Positions 26,376 to 34,467 of a stretch of DNA of 55,462 nucleotides are shown piece by piece (the first letter of the stretch is position 1; every line of letters begins with the position of its first letter). Source of the DNA: Adlercreutzia wanghongyangiae (GTDB taxonomy: Bacteria; Actinomycetota; Coriobacteriia; Coriobacteriales; Eggerthellaceae). The notes under the pieces were generated by a model. That model was given only the letters and a program-made list of their open reading frames with translations, did not search any database and was not told where the DNA came from. The position numbers and the translations under genes were made by a program. The stretch lies in NCBI RefSeq assembly GCF_035989245.1, contig NZ_JAYMFF010000019.1, forward strand, positions 1 through 55,462, written 5' to 3'.

Positions 26376-29123
26376 ATGAGCGAGAGCGGACTGAAGGTCA
26401 GCCGTCGAGGGTTCGTGGCAGGAGCGGGCGCAGCTGCAGCTGCCGCCGGGCTGGGCCTGGCGGGATGCGCCAGCCAGGCGGGCGGAGAAGGGGAGCAGTC
26501 GCTGGCGAACACCTCGCCGGAGAAGATGGCCTACGACCCGAACGAAGGGGAGTGGATTCCCACTTCCTGCAACATGTGCTTCAACAACTGCTCTATCAAG
26601 GCCCATGTGATCGATGGCGTGGTCGTGGAGCTGACGGGCAATCCCGACAGCCCCATCGGCAACGGTCACATCTGCGGCAAGGGCGCTGCGGGCATCATGC
26701 AGCAGTACGATCCGAACCGCATCACCAAGCCCATGAAGCGCACGAATCCCGAAAAGGGCATCGACATCGACCCGGGCTGGGTGGAGATCAGCTGGGACGA
26801 GGCCTATGAGTTGGTTGACGAGGCTTTCTCGAAGGCGGTCGCAGAGTATCCCGGTGCGCTGGGGAGCCTGTCGATGGTGGCGAGTCAGACGGGCAGTCTG
26901 GTAAAGGGCATGGCTCTCGGGGCGCTCTACGGCGCCTACGAGCCGGCCAACGCCGTGGCCGACATCTGCGGTACGGGCGTTCACCAGCTCAGCTACATCT
27001 ACACTGGTGCGGGCAACGCGAAGCCCGACTACGATTACTGCAATTACCTCATCCAGTTCGGAACCAACGCCGGTACGGCCACGCGTCATGGCTATAACAT
27101 GACCGCCGAGCTGTTCTCCCGTCGTCGGGCCGAGGGTATGCGCCTGGTCAACTTCGACCCGCATATGTCAGCCGGTGCCGAGGCTGCCGATTTGTGGGTG
27201 CCCATTCGTCCCAGCACCGACGCGGCCGCTGCGCTCGCCATCGCGAATGTTCTCGTGAACGAACTGGGGATTTTCGACGCCGAGTACCTGACAAACCGCA
27301 CGAACGGTCCTGCGCTCGTCAGCGACGAGACCCAGCGCATCTTGCGCCACCCCGATACCAACAAGGCGCTTTACATGGATGGCGCCGATAACGTAGCCAA
27401 GCCCTATGACGAGTGCGCTGAGCCGGTGCTGGAGGGCACCTTCACGGTTGACGGAGTTGCCTGCACCACGGCATTTACCCTGCTCAAGGCTCATATATCC
27501 CGATATACTCCCGAGTATCAGGAGGATATCACCACGATTCCCGCCGACACCATCCGCCAGATCGCCAAGGAATTCGGCGAGGCGGCCTGCATCGGCGAGA
27601 CCATCGAGGTGGGCGGGGTGACCATGCCCTATCGTCCCGTCTGCGTCGACCTGTTCTCTGGCTTGACGCGCCACAAGCACGCCTACCATGCCTGCTGGGC
27701 CGTCATGATGTTGAACGTCATCGTGGGTGCGGCGAACTCCGTGGGCGGCCTCATCGGATTCGACCCCGCCTGCAACGGCATCACCGACGATCCGGCCAAT
27801 GTCGTGCAGTGGCGTCCGTCCATCTGGGAGGAAGACGGCTTCATCAACGACGTCTCGCTGCTCCTGGCGTATCCCGGCTCCTACTATGAGCGCGTGCGCA
27901 AGCCGGTCGAGGAGTACCGGCCCGCTGACATGAGCATGCTCGCGCTGCAGCCGCTTGGCGAGGATGCGCACTTCTTCAATGTGGCCCAGTACGATCCGAG
28001 CCTGTACAACACTCAGCCCATCAAGGCCGCGCTGGTTTACGGCTGCAACCCCATCAAGTGGTGGGGCAATCACGACGAGCAGATAGAGATACTGAAGAAG
28101 CTCGACTTCATCGTGGGCATCGATCTGTTCCTCAACGAATCGTCCTACTTCTTCGACGTGTTCCTGCCCGAGGCGAACTATCTCGAGCGCATTGACCCTC
28201 TTCCGCATATGTTCTTCAACCATCGTGTGATTTGCGGTTTGGACGTGCCGTGGGCCTACACCATCATGCAGCCGGTCGTCGAGCCGAAGGACGGCCAGAA
28301 GTCCATCTTCGAGATGATGGGCGATTTGGCCGAGCGCCGGGGAATGTCGGCCAACTACATCGGCCTTATGAACTCGGTGTACCGCGTCAAGGACGAGTAC
28401 TCCATCCCCATGGACCAGCCTTTCGATTTCGAGGGTTTCGCGAACTCGGTCGCCAAGAGCCTCATCGACGAGGAGCATGACTTCGAGTGGCTGAAGGAGC
28501 ACGGAGTTTACACGCATCCGCGCGATGTGGACGAGGTGTACCTGTGGGCCAACGACGCTCCGGGCAAAGTGCCGCTGTACTGGGACTTCATGTTCGAGGC
28601 GAAAGAAAAGGTGGAGAAGACCGTCGAGGAACTCGGCATTTACTGGGAGACTGACGACTACCAGCCGTTCCCGGATTGGAAGCCGTGCACGGAATGGGAG
28701 ATAACCGATCCCGAGTACACGCTGTTCCCCGTCTACTACACCGACGCCATCAATGTTGACTCTTGGGGTTTGGCTAATGCCTACGTCAACGAGATCAACG
28801 ATGCGAATCCCTACGCCTACGCGGTGGAGATGAACGCCGCCACGGCTCAGGAGAAGGGGCTCGCCGATGGCGATAAGGTGCGGATCTCAAGCCAGCACGA
28901 CTCCTTCGTGGAGGGCTTCGTGATGACTTCCGAGAAGGTGCACCCCGAGTGCATGGCCGTCATCTGCGGATCGTGGGGGTCCCACTCGGAATTCATTCCG
29001 AACAGCAAGGGCAAGGGAACCCCGGTCACCCATCTCGTTCCGGGACACGATCCCAAGCGCTTCGACTACATTTGCTCGGCACTCGACCAAACTGTTCGCG
29101 TTAAGATCGAGAAGATTTCCTAG
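26376..29123 (+). CDS. Molybdopterin oxidoreductase, catalytic subunit (DMSO reductase family)
   Basis: The 915-residue exported enzyme starts with a twin-arginine signal (SRRGFVAGAG) that also ends in a lipobox-like LAGC. Residues C65, C68, C72 and C100 (CNMCFNNC, GHICGKG) bind one Fe-S cluster. The rest follows the bis-MGD fold, with WVEISWDEAYELV, YGCNPIKWWGNHDEQ and VKIE at the end. The Mo ligand is not certain; Cys198 in DICGTGVH lies in the usual region. Substrate cannot be told. Eggerthellaceae carry many such paralogues for respiratory reduction of diet or drug compounds. It is transcribed with the ferredoxin subunit 13 bases downstream. Confidence 0.93.
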   Translation: MSESGLKVSRRGFVAGAGAAAAAAGLGLAGCASQAGGEGEQSLANTSPEKMAYDPNEGEWIPTSCNMCFNNCSIKAHVIDGVVVELTGNPDSPIGNGHICGKGAAGIMQQYDPNRITKPMKRTNPEKGIDIDPGWVEISWDEAYELVDEAFSKAVAEYPGALGSLSMVASQTGSLVKGMALGALYGAYEPANAVADICGTGVHQLSYIYTGAGNAKPDYDYCNYLIQFGTNAGTATRHGYNMTAELFSRRRAEGMRLVNFDPHMSAGAEAADLWVPIRPSTDAAAALAIANVLVNELGIFDAEYLTNRTNGPALVSDETQRILRHPDTNKALYMDGADNVAKPYDECAEPVLEGTFTVDGVACTTAFTLLKAHISRYTPEYQEDITTIPADTIRQIAKEFGEAACIGETIEVGGVTMPYRPVCVDLFSGLTRHKHAYHACWAVMMLNVIVGAANSVGGLIGFDPACNGITDDPANVVQWRPSIWEEDGFINDVSLLLAYPGSYYERVRKPVEEYRPADMSMLALQPLGEDAHFFNVAQYDPSLYNTQPIKAALVYGCNPIKWWGNHDEQIEILKKLDFIVGIDLFLNESSYFFDVFLPEANYLERIDPLPHMFFNHRVICGLDVPWAYTIMQPVVEPKDGQKSIFEMMGDLAERRGMSANYIGLMNSVYRVKDEYSIPMDQPFDFEGFANSVAKSLIDEEHDFEWLKEHGVYTHPRDVDEVYLWANDAPGKVPLYWDFMFEAKEKVEKTVEELGIYWETDDYQPFPDWKPCTEWEITDPEYTLFPVYYTDAINVDSWGLANAYVNEINDANPYAYAVEMNAATAQEKGLADGDKVRISSQHDSFVEGFVMTSEKVHPECMAVICGSWGSHSEFIPNSKGKGTPVTHLVPGHDPKRFDYICSALDQTVRVKIEKIS

Positions 29124-29136
29124 GAGGGGATGAGCC

Positions 29137-29745
29137 ATGACCTACGGAATGCTCATTGACTTGAAGAAGTGCATCGGCTGCCATGCCTGCAGCGTGGCCT
29201 GCAAGGAGGCCCACGGCACGCGCCCCGGCGTGCGCCGCTCCCACGTGGAGCGCGAATGCGAAGGCTCTTATCCCGATGTGCGCATGACGGCGTATCCCAT
29301 GCTGTGCATGCACTGCGAAGTGGCCCCCTGCGTCGAGGTATGCCCGACGGGCGCTTCATCGAAGCGCGACGACGGCATTGTGGTTATCGACAAAGACGAG
29401 TGCATTGGCTGCAAGTCGTGCATGGGGGCGTGCCCTTACGGCGCTCGGTACTACAGCGAGGACGAGAACGGTTATTTCGGCGAAACGCTGAACGAGTACG
29501 AAGAGGTGATGTATCCGTCCATGCCGGCGGGCACCATGGACAAGTGCACCTTCTGCGTCGAGCGCGTTGACGCGGGCGACGGTGCTGTGCAGGCCTGCGT
29601 GGCGGCTTGCCCTGGAGGCGCCCGCGTGTTCGGTGATTTGGATGAGCTGCGAGCTCAGGCCGAGGCGGCCGAGGGCTTCCAGCTGCTTCCCGAGGAGGGA
29701 ACCAATCCTTCGGTTTGGTATCTTCCGAAGAGAGTGAATGCCTAA
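29137..29745 (+). CDS. Four-cluster [4Fe-4S] ferredoxin subunit (DmsB/PsrB-like)
   Basis: The 202-residue electron-transfer partner has four cysteine sets: CIGCHACSVACKEAHG, CMHCEVAPCVEVCPTGA, CIGCKSCMGACPYGARY and CTFCVERV...CVAACPGGARVFG. They would carry electrons from a quinol-oxidising membrane subunit to the catalytic subunit. It has no signal peptide and would be exported with the Tat-signal-bearing partner. GGAGGGGATGAGCC precedes ATG 29137. The operon ends at the strong terminator at 29768-29800, so no membrane anchor is encoded downstream. Confidence 0.95.
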   Translation: MTYGMLIDLKKCIGCHACSVACKEAHGTRPGVRRSHVERECEGSYPDVRMTAYPMLCMHCEVAPCVEVCPTGASSKRDDGIVVIDKDECIGCKSCMGACPYGARYYSEDENGYFGETLNEYEEVMYPSMPAGTMDKCTFCVERVDAGDGAVQACVAACPGGARVFGDLDELRAQAEAAEGFQLLPEEGTNPSVWYLPKRVNA

Positions 29746-29767
29746 GACCTGATCGGCCCTTTCTGAA

Positions 29768-29800
29768 GCGGCGCCCTCCCTCCCGGGGCGCCGCTTTTTT
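29768..29800 (+). terminator. Intrinsic terminator of the molybdoenzyme operon
   Basis: GCGGCGCCC (29768-29776) pairs perfectly with GGGCGCCGC (29786-29794) and is followed directly by six T. Confidence 0.92.
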
Positions 29801-29863
29801 GCTTGAGGCATTCGATGTGGTGGGGCGAGGGCGAGTGCGAGTGCGAGGGCCCTTCGCGCAACC

Positions 29864-29872
29864 TGTTACAAT
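29864..29872 (+). promoter_or_regulatory. Extended -10 promoter of fdhD
   Basis: TGTTACAAT matches TGn-TAnAAT. The leader to the fdhD ATG is about 93 bases and contains short stems such as GGGCA/TGCCC around 29925-29955. No known riboswitch consensus is recognised. Confidence 0.5.
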
Positions 29873-29971
29873 GGGTGGCCACGGGCGCTTATCGATCGGG
29901 ATGACCGTATCGCGCGTATCGACCGGGCAGTGTAAAAGGGAAACGAGGATGCCCCTTGGAAGGAGAAGGCC

Positions 29972-30763
29972 ATGCAGAACCAGGTGCGTACGGAAGATCT
30001 GGCGACGCAGCAGGACAGTCGCGGGCAGGCTTCGTTTACTCATGGGCTCATTTGCCGCTTCGATAGGGATTCAAGCTCCATCAGGCTCGACTCCGTGATC
30101 GAGGAAGTGGTGTACGCCGCGACGCTGAACGGGGCTCCCTATCGCGACATGACCTGCTCGCCGTGGGACGTGCGCGAGCTGGTGATAGGCAGCCTGTACA
30201 CCTCGGGCCGCATTGACCGTTTCGGCCAGATATTGAAGCTGGAGGTCGATGAGGAAGCGGGCACGGTGGTTGCGGAAACGGCGGCTGATGCCGGTGCCGC
30301 CGGCTCGGTGGTCGATCGCGTGCTGTGCCCCGAGGCGTCGCGCGACCGGCCGATCGAGCCGATGCTGACGGCCCAGGAGGTTTCGGAGCGCATCGAGTAC
30401 CTGGAAGGCGGCTCGGAGCTGTTCCATCGCACCGGCGGCGTGCACAGCGCCGTGATGGTGGATCGCGACGGCGAGCTGGTGGCGTGGTTCGAGGACATCG
30501 GGCGGCACAACGCCTTGGATAAGCTGGCCGGCTGGTGCGTGGAGAACGAGGCCGACGCATCGGACAAGATACTGCTGTTCTCGGGTCGCGTGCCGCGGGA
30601 GATCATCGCGCGGGCCATTCGCATCGGCTTTCCCGTGGTCATATCGCCGGGCGCCCCTACGAACCTTTCCATCCAGCTGGCGTGCGAGCACGGTGTCACG
30701 CTCATCGGGTTCGCGAAAAACGGCAAGTTCAACGTCTACACCCATACCGCCCGTATCCGCTAA
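29972..30763 (+). CDS. fdhD: FdhD-family accessory protein for molybdoenzymes
   Basis: FdhD passes sulfur from a cysteine desulfurase to the Mo cofactor, classically for formate dehydrogenase. The 263 residues match the family: ATLNGAPYRDMTCSPWDVRELVIGSLYTSGRI, FHRTGGVHSAVMVD, DIGRHNALDKLAGW, KILLFSGRVPREIIARAIRIGFPVVISPGAPTNLSIQLA. The usual CxxC motif in the middle is not present; only C119 lies in that part (VDRVLCPE). It may work with one cysteine or serve as a binding chaperone. GGAAGGAGAAGG precedes ATG 29972. The location beside a molybdoenzyme fits the role. Confidence 0.93.
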   Translation: MQNQVRTEDLATQQDSRGQASFTHGLICRFDRDSSSIRLDSVIEEVVYAATLNGAPYRDMTCSPWDVRELVIGSLYTSGRIDRFGQILKLEVDEEAGTVVAETAADAGAAGSVVDRVLCPEASRDRPIEPMLTAQEVSERIEYLEGGSELFHRTGGVHSAVMVDRDGELVAWFEDIGRHNALDKLAGWCVENEADASDKILLFSGRVPREIIARAIRIGFPVVISPGAPTNLSIQLACEHGVTLIGFAKNGKFNVYTHTARIR

Positions 30764-30781
30764 CGTTCGTTCAGACGGTGG

Positions 30782-30979
30782 CGACCTGCGGGGCCGGGGG
30801 CTTTCCGCAGACGTCAGAAGCGCCTCGCGGCATGCGCGGCATCTTGGAAACAGATTCCACTTCAGCATCAACAATGCGGGGATAGTACCGGCATGCGTGC
30901 GTCATCCCCTCTGTTTCCCCGCGCATGCCGCGAAACAGGCGCGAAGTCGGCTGCGGAAAGCCCCCGGCCCCGCAGGTCG
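30782..30979. repeat. Long palindrome between converging genes
   Basis: Bases 30782-30810 and 30951-30979 are perfect 29-bp inverted repeats. Inside them CGCGGCATGCGCGG (30826-30839) pairs with CCGCGCATGCCGCG (30919-30932), and GGAAACAGA has an inverted partner too, giving an imperfect stem of about 70 bp in all. It lies between the 3' ends of fdhD (plus) and the symporter (minus), so it could act as a two-way terminator. Its size and perfection suggest a mobile palindromic element. Confidence 0.8.
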
Positions 30980-30992
30980 GGGAGCGCCCTCG

Positions 30993-32375
30993 CTACGCCA
31001 TCCAAGTGCTCACGATGGGCACCCAGCCCATGATGAGGATGATAACCACCAGCACCGGCACGCCGAAGCGCATCCACCCGTGCAGCCACGTGGGGAACTT
31101 CAGACCCGCGCCCTCGTTGGCCTCGGCGAGGAAGTTCTTCCAACCCCAGCCATGGCGGCTCACGCAGAACAGCACGAACACGAGCGATCCCAAGGGCATG
31201 ATGTTGCTGGACACCAGGAAGTCCTCCACGGTCTGGATGTCGCCCACGCCGGGCATGACCACGTCGGCCAGCACGTTGAAGCCCAAGGCGCAGGGAAGCG
31301 ACAGCAGCGGGATGGCGATGAGGTTCACGATGGTGGCCCGCTTGCGCGACCAACCCCACTGATCCATGGAGAAGCGCAGGATGCCCTCGAACACGGCGAT
31401 GACCGTGGAGAGCGCCGCGAAGCTCATGAACACGAAGAACAGCGTGCCCCACACAGCCCCAAGCCACATCTGCTCGAACACGCTCGGCAGCGTGATGAAC
31501 ACGAGGCCCGGGCCCGCGTCGGGGGCCACGCCGAAGGCGAAGCAGGCGGGGAAGATGATGAGGCCCGTGGCCAGGGCCACGCCGGTGTCCAACGCGCCGA
31601 TGGTGGCCGCCTCGCCCATGAGCGAGCGGTGCTTGTCGATGTAGCTGCCGAAGATGGTCATCGACCCCATGCCGATGGACAGGGTGAAGAACGCCTGGCC
31701 CATGGCCGCGTAGGCCGCCTCGAAGAAGGTGTCGGGCGTGGCGAAGATCTTCGAGAAATCGGGCAGCAGATAGAACGCGACGCCCTCGCCGGCGCCCGGC
31801 AGGGTGAGCGCGCGCACTACGAGCACGCCCAGGATGGCCAGAAGCGCCAGCATCATCACCTTCGTGACGCGCTCGACGCCCTTCTGCACGCCCATGGAGC
31901 AGATGAGGATGGCGATGGCGCAGGTGAGCACCATCCAGAACACCACCTCCACGGGGTTTGCCAGCATGGCGTCGAAGACGGCTTGGGTGGTAGCGGCGTC
32001 GGCTCCGGCCAGCTGCCCCGAGGCCATCTTCGGCACGTAGGCGAGCATCCAGCCGGCCACGGTGGTGTAGAACATCATGAGCAGATAGCAGCCCGCGCCG
32101 CCGACCCACTTGTACTTGTGCCAGTGGGTGCCCGCAGGCTCCAGCACATTGAAGGCCCGGGCGATGGAGCGCTGCGAGCCGCGGCCCACGGCGAACTCCA
32201 TGACCAGGATGGGCAGCCCCAGCACCAGCAGGAAAACCAAATACAGGATGAGGAACGCCGCGCCGCCGTACTCGCCGGTGATGTAGGGGAAGCGCCATAC
32301 GTTTCCCAGGCCGATGGCGCAGCCGGCCGAGATGAGAATGAAGCCGAGGCGGCTGCCGAATCGCTCGCGTTCCAT
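30993..32375 (-). CDS. Sodium:neurotransmitter symporter (NSS) family transporter
   Basis: The 460-residue protein has the NSS/LeuT signature near the N-terminus (FGSRLGFILISAGCAIGLGNVWRFPYITGEYGGAAFLILY), which forms TM1 with the unwound Na+ and substrate site, and about 11-12 membrane helices. Bacterial members import amino acids with Na+. ATG 32375 is chosen since CAAGGAGACCCT directly precedes it and MERERFGSRLGF is the usual start; the frame is open to 32411. It is preceded by a terminator of the upstream repeat-protein gene and so needs its own promoter. Confidence 0.93.
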   Translation of the reverse strand: MERERFGSRLGFILISAGCAIGLGNVWRFPYITGEYGGAAFLILYLVFLLVLGLPILVMEFAVGRGSQRSIARAFNVLEPAGTHWHKYKWVGGAGCYLLMMFYTTVAGWMLAYVPKMASGQLAGADAATTQAVFDAMLANPVEVVFWMVLTCAIAILICSMGVQKGVERVTKVMMLALLAILGVLVVRALTLPGAGEGVAFYLLPDFSKIFATPDTFFEAAYAAMGQAFFTLSIGMGSMTIFGSYIDKHRSLMGEAATIGALDTGVALATGLIIFPACFAFGVAPDAGPGLVFITLPSVFEQMWLGAVWGTLFFVFMSFAALSTVIAVFEGILRFSMDQWGWSRKRATIVNLIAIPLLSLPCALGFNVLADVVMPGVGDIQTVEDFLVSSNIMPLGSLVFVLFCVSRHGWGWKNFLAEANEGAGLKFPTWLHGWMRFGVPVLVVIILIMGWVPIVSTWMA

Positions 32376-32440
32376 AGGGTCTCCTTGGGCAACGGGATGG
32401 CGCGTGCCCATCCCAGATCAGACGGTAACCCTGACATGCT

Positions 32441-32490
32441 ACCAGAAGAAAAGGCCTCGGAGCCTGACAATCGCCAAGCTCCGAGGCCTT
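32441..32490 (-). terminator. Terminator of the amphipathic repeat gene
   Basis: On the minus strand AAGGCCTCGGAGC (32490-32478) pairs perfectly with GCTCCGAGGCCTT (32463-32451), followed by TTTTCTTCT. Confidence 0.85.
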
Positions 32491-32527
32491 GCTCGTGGGT
32501 TGGACCCGTCATGCGGGCGCGTGGGTC

Positions 32528-32839
32528 TTACTTCGTGGCTTCCTTCGCCTTGTCAGCGGCGTCGGCGGCGGCATCCTTGGCCTTCTCGGCAGCATCGCCG
32601 GCGGCCTTCTTGGCCTCTTCGGCCTTCTCGGCGGCCGCGTCTTTCAGGTCGCCCGCCTTGTCGGCCACGGCGTCCTTGATGTCGCCCGCCTTGTCGACGA
32701 CGGCATCCTTGATGTCGCCGGCCTTCTCGGCGGCCGCATCCTTCAAATCGTCGGCCTTCTCGGCCAGATCGTGGGCGCCCTCGGCGAACGCGTCCTTGAT
32801 GTCCTCGCCGGCGTCCTTCATTTTGTCGATGAAACTCAT
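32528..32839 (-). CDS. Small amphipathic 11-mer-repeat (LEA/apolipoprotein-like) protein
   Basis: The 103 residues are almost one long amphipathic helix built of near-identical 11-residue units (AEKAGDIKDAV, DKAGDIKDAVA, DKAGDLKDAAA). Composition is Ala, Lys, Asp and Glu only, without Cys, Trp or Tyr. Such repeats occur in LEA-type desiccation proteins and CsbD/YtxH-like stress proteins, and they can lie on membranes or stay unfolded. The role here is unknown. GAAGGGAG precedes ATG 32839, and a strong terminator follows, so it is a single-gene unit that probably is well expressed. Confidence 0.85.
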   Translation of the reverse strand: MSFIDKMKDAGEDIKDAFAEGAHDLAEKADDLKDAAAEKAGDIKDAVVDKAGDIKDAVADKAGDLKDAAAEKAEEAKKAAGDAAEKAKDAAADAADKAKEATK

Positions 32840-33131
32840 GGTGTATCTCCCTTCGGGGGTAGTGAACTAACCTGAGGCCATCTTAGGGAAGGGCCGCGGG
32901 CGTCCACGGCGGCGCTGCGTCGTTGATGCCGCGCCATTGATGACCTGTTGCGTGCATGTTGGAAATCGCGGAAAAGTTGCCAGATTCGGGCTGTCGGGCC
33001 GTTGAGGCCCGCGAATGGCGTACACTATGGGAAACCAAGTGAACACGATTGCGCGCGACCGCTCTGGCGGGCTTGCGCGGTGGTCAGAGGCGCGAGGCGC
33101 GAGGCGCACGAGAACGTACGAAGGAGGCCCC

Positions 33132-34454
33132 ATGGGCTTGTTCGATCGCATCAGCGACGGGTTGTCCCGGTCGCGCGACAAATTCAAGGAGTCGATGAAC
33201 GTCCTGTTGGACCGCGGGCCCGATTTGGACGAGGAATTCTGGGAGGGCCTGGAGGAGACGCTCATCTTGTCGGACGTGGGCGGTGCCGCCGCGGCCGATA
33301 TCGTGGAGCGGCTGCGCGATCAGGCTACGCGCCGCGCGCTGCCCGACGCCTATGCGGTGCTCGACTTGCTGAACGACGAGATTGCCGCCACCTTCACCGC
33401 GGGCGGCGAGGACATCTTGGGCGGCCAGCCGGCGGTGGTGCTGTTCGTGGGCATCAACGGCACGGGCAAGACCACCACCGTGGGCAAGCTCGCCAAGGCC
33501 GCCACCGACGCGGGTCGCAACGTCATTTTGGGCTCGGCCGATACCTTCCGCGCTGCTGCCATCGAACAGTTGGAGGTGTGGGCGCGCCGCTCGGGCGTGG
33601 AGATGGTCACTCGCGAGCGCGGCGCCGATCCGGCGAGCGTGTGCTACGACACCCTGGAGCGGGCCGAGGCTGAGGGCGCCGATCTGGTGCTCATCGACAC
33701 GGCCGGGCGCCTGCACACCTCTGCCGACCTCATGCGCGAGCTTCAGAAGGTGGTGAACGTGGTGCGCAAGCGCTCGAAGCTGCCGGTGCACACGGTGCTC
33801 GTCATCGACGCCACCACGGGCCAGAACGGCCTGCAGCAGGCCCGCGAGTTCAACCGCGCGCTCGATCTGGACGCGCTCATCGTGACGAAGCTCGACGGCA
33901 CGGCCAAGGGCGGCATCGCCGCGGCCGTGAGCCACGAGCTTCAGCTGCCCATCGTGAAGATCGGGGTGGGCGAGGGTATCGACGATCTGCGTGACTTTAA
34001 CGCCCATGAGTTCGCCGCCGCCCTGGTGGGCGCCTTCGACGAGCGTTTCGACGCCGACGAGGACGGCTTGCGCGGCGAGAACGCCAAGGAGGCCGCCGTG
34101 ACCGCCGGCGAGCGTCGCCGCGATGTGCTGGAGGGCGCGCCGGCGGCGGTCGAGGCCGAGGTTGCGGAAGAGGCTGGAGCCGAGCCCGAGCTCGCGGAAG
34201 CCGTCGTTCCGGCTGCGGGCGAGCCCGTGCTGGATGCGCAGGGCGACGTGGAGGAGGCCTTTGCCGATGCGGCTCGCGAGGTTGCCGCGGAGCCCGCCGA
34301 TGCCGATCTGCTGGACGCGGCGCTGGGTCATCGCACCCACGATACCATCGTGGTTGAGACCGAGGAGGACACGCCCGCCGGTCTCGAGGCCGCAGAGCCC
34401 GAGCCGGCCGGCGAGCCCGAAAAGAAAAGCTTCTGGAAGCGCCTGTTTGACTAG
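33132..34454 (+). CDS. ftsY: Signal recognition particle receptor FtsY
   Basis: FtsY docks SRP-ribosome complexes to the membrane. The NG GTPase domain starts at the very N-terminus (MGLFDRISDGLSRSRDKF) and shows GINGTGKTT, DTFRAAAIEQL, DTAGRLH and TKLDGTAKGG, finishing near residue 310. It is followed by about 130 acidic, Ala/Glu-rich residues ending KKSFWKRLFD. In the classical protein the acidic A domain is N-terminal, so the layout is reversed; the aromatic/basic tail could be a membrane anchor. GAAGGAGG precedes ATG 33132. ffh follows after 13 bases. Confidence 0.96.
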   Translation: MGLFDRISDGLSRSRDKFKESMNVLLDRGPDLDEEFWEGLEETLILSDVGGAAAADIVERLRDQATRRALPDAYAVLDLLNDEIAATFTAGGEDILGGQPAVVLFVGINGTGKTTTVGKLAKAATDAGRNVILGSADTFRAAAIEQLEVWARRSGVEMVTRERGADPASVCYDTLERAEAEGADLVLIDTAGRLHTSADLMRELQKVVNVVRKRSKLPVHTVLVIDATTGQNGLQQAREFNRALDLDALIVTKLDGTAKGGIAAAVSHELQLPIVKIGVGEGIDDLRDFNAHEFAAALVGAFDERFDADEDGLRGENAKEAAVTAGERRRDVLEGAPAAVEAEVAEEAGAEPELAEAVVPAAGEPVLDAQGDVEEAFADAAREVAAEPADADLLDAALGHRTHDTIVVETEEDTPAGLEAAEPEPAGEPEKKSFWKRLFD

Positions 34455-34467
34455 ATAAGGAACCCCC

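Noticed and set aside
29873..29971. Molybdenum-cofactor riboswitch in the fdhD leader
   Set aside because: Short stems exist, but the long conserved layout of the Moco motif is not seen; a covariance search would decide.
30693..32870. 725-codon plus-strand frame across the symporter
   Set aside because: Antisense to the NSS symporter; low-complexity His/Gln/Glu-rich translation.
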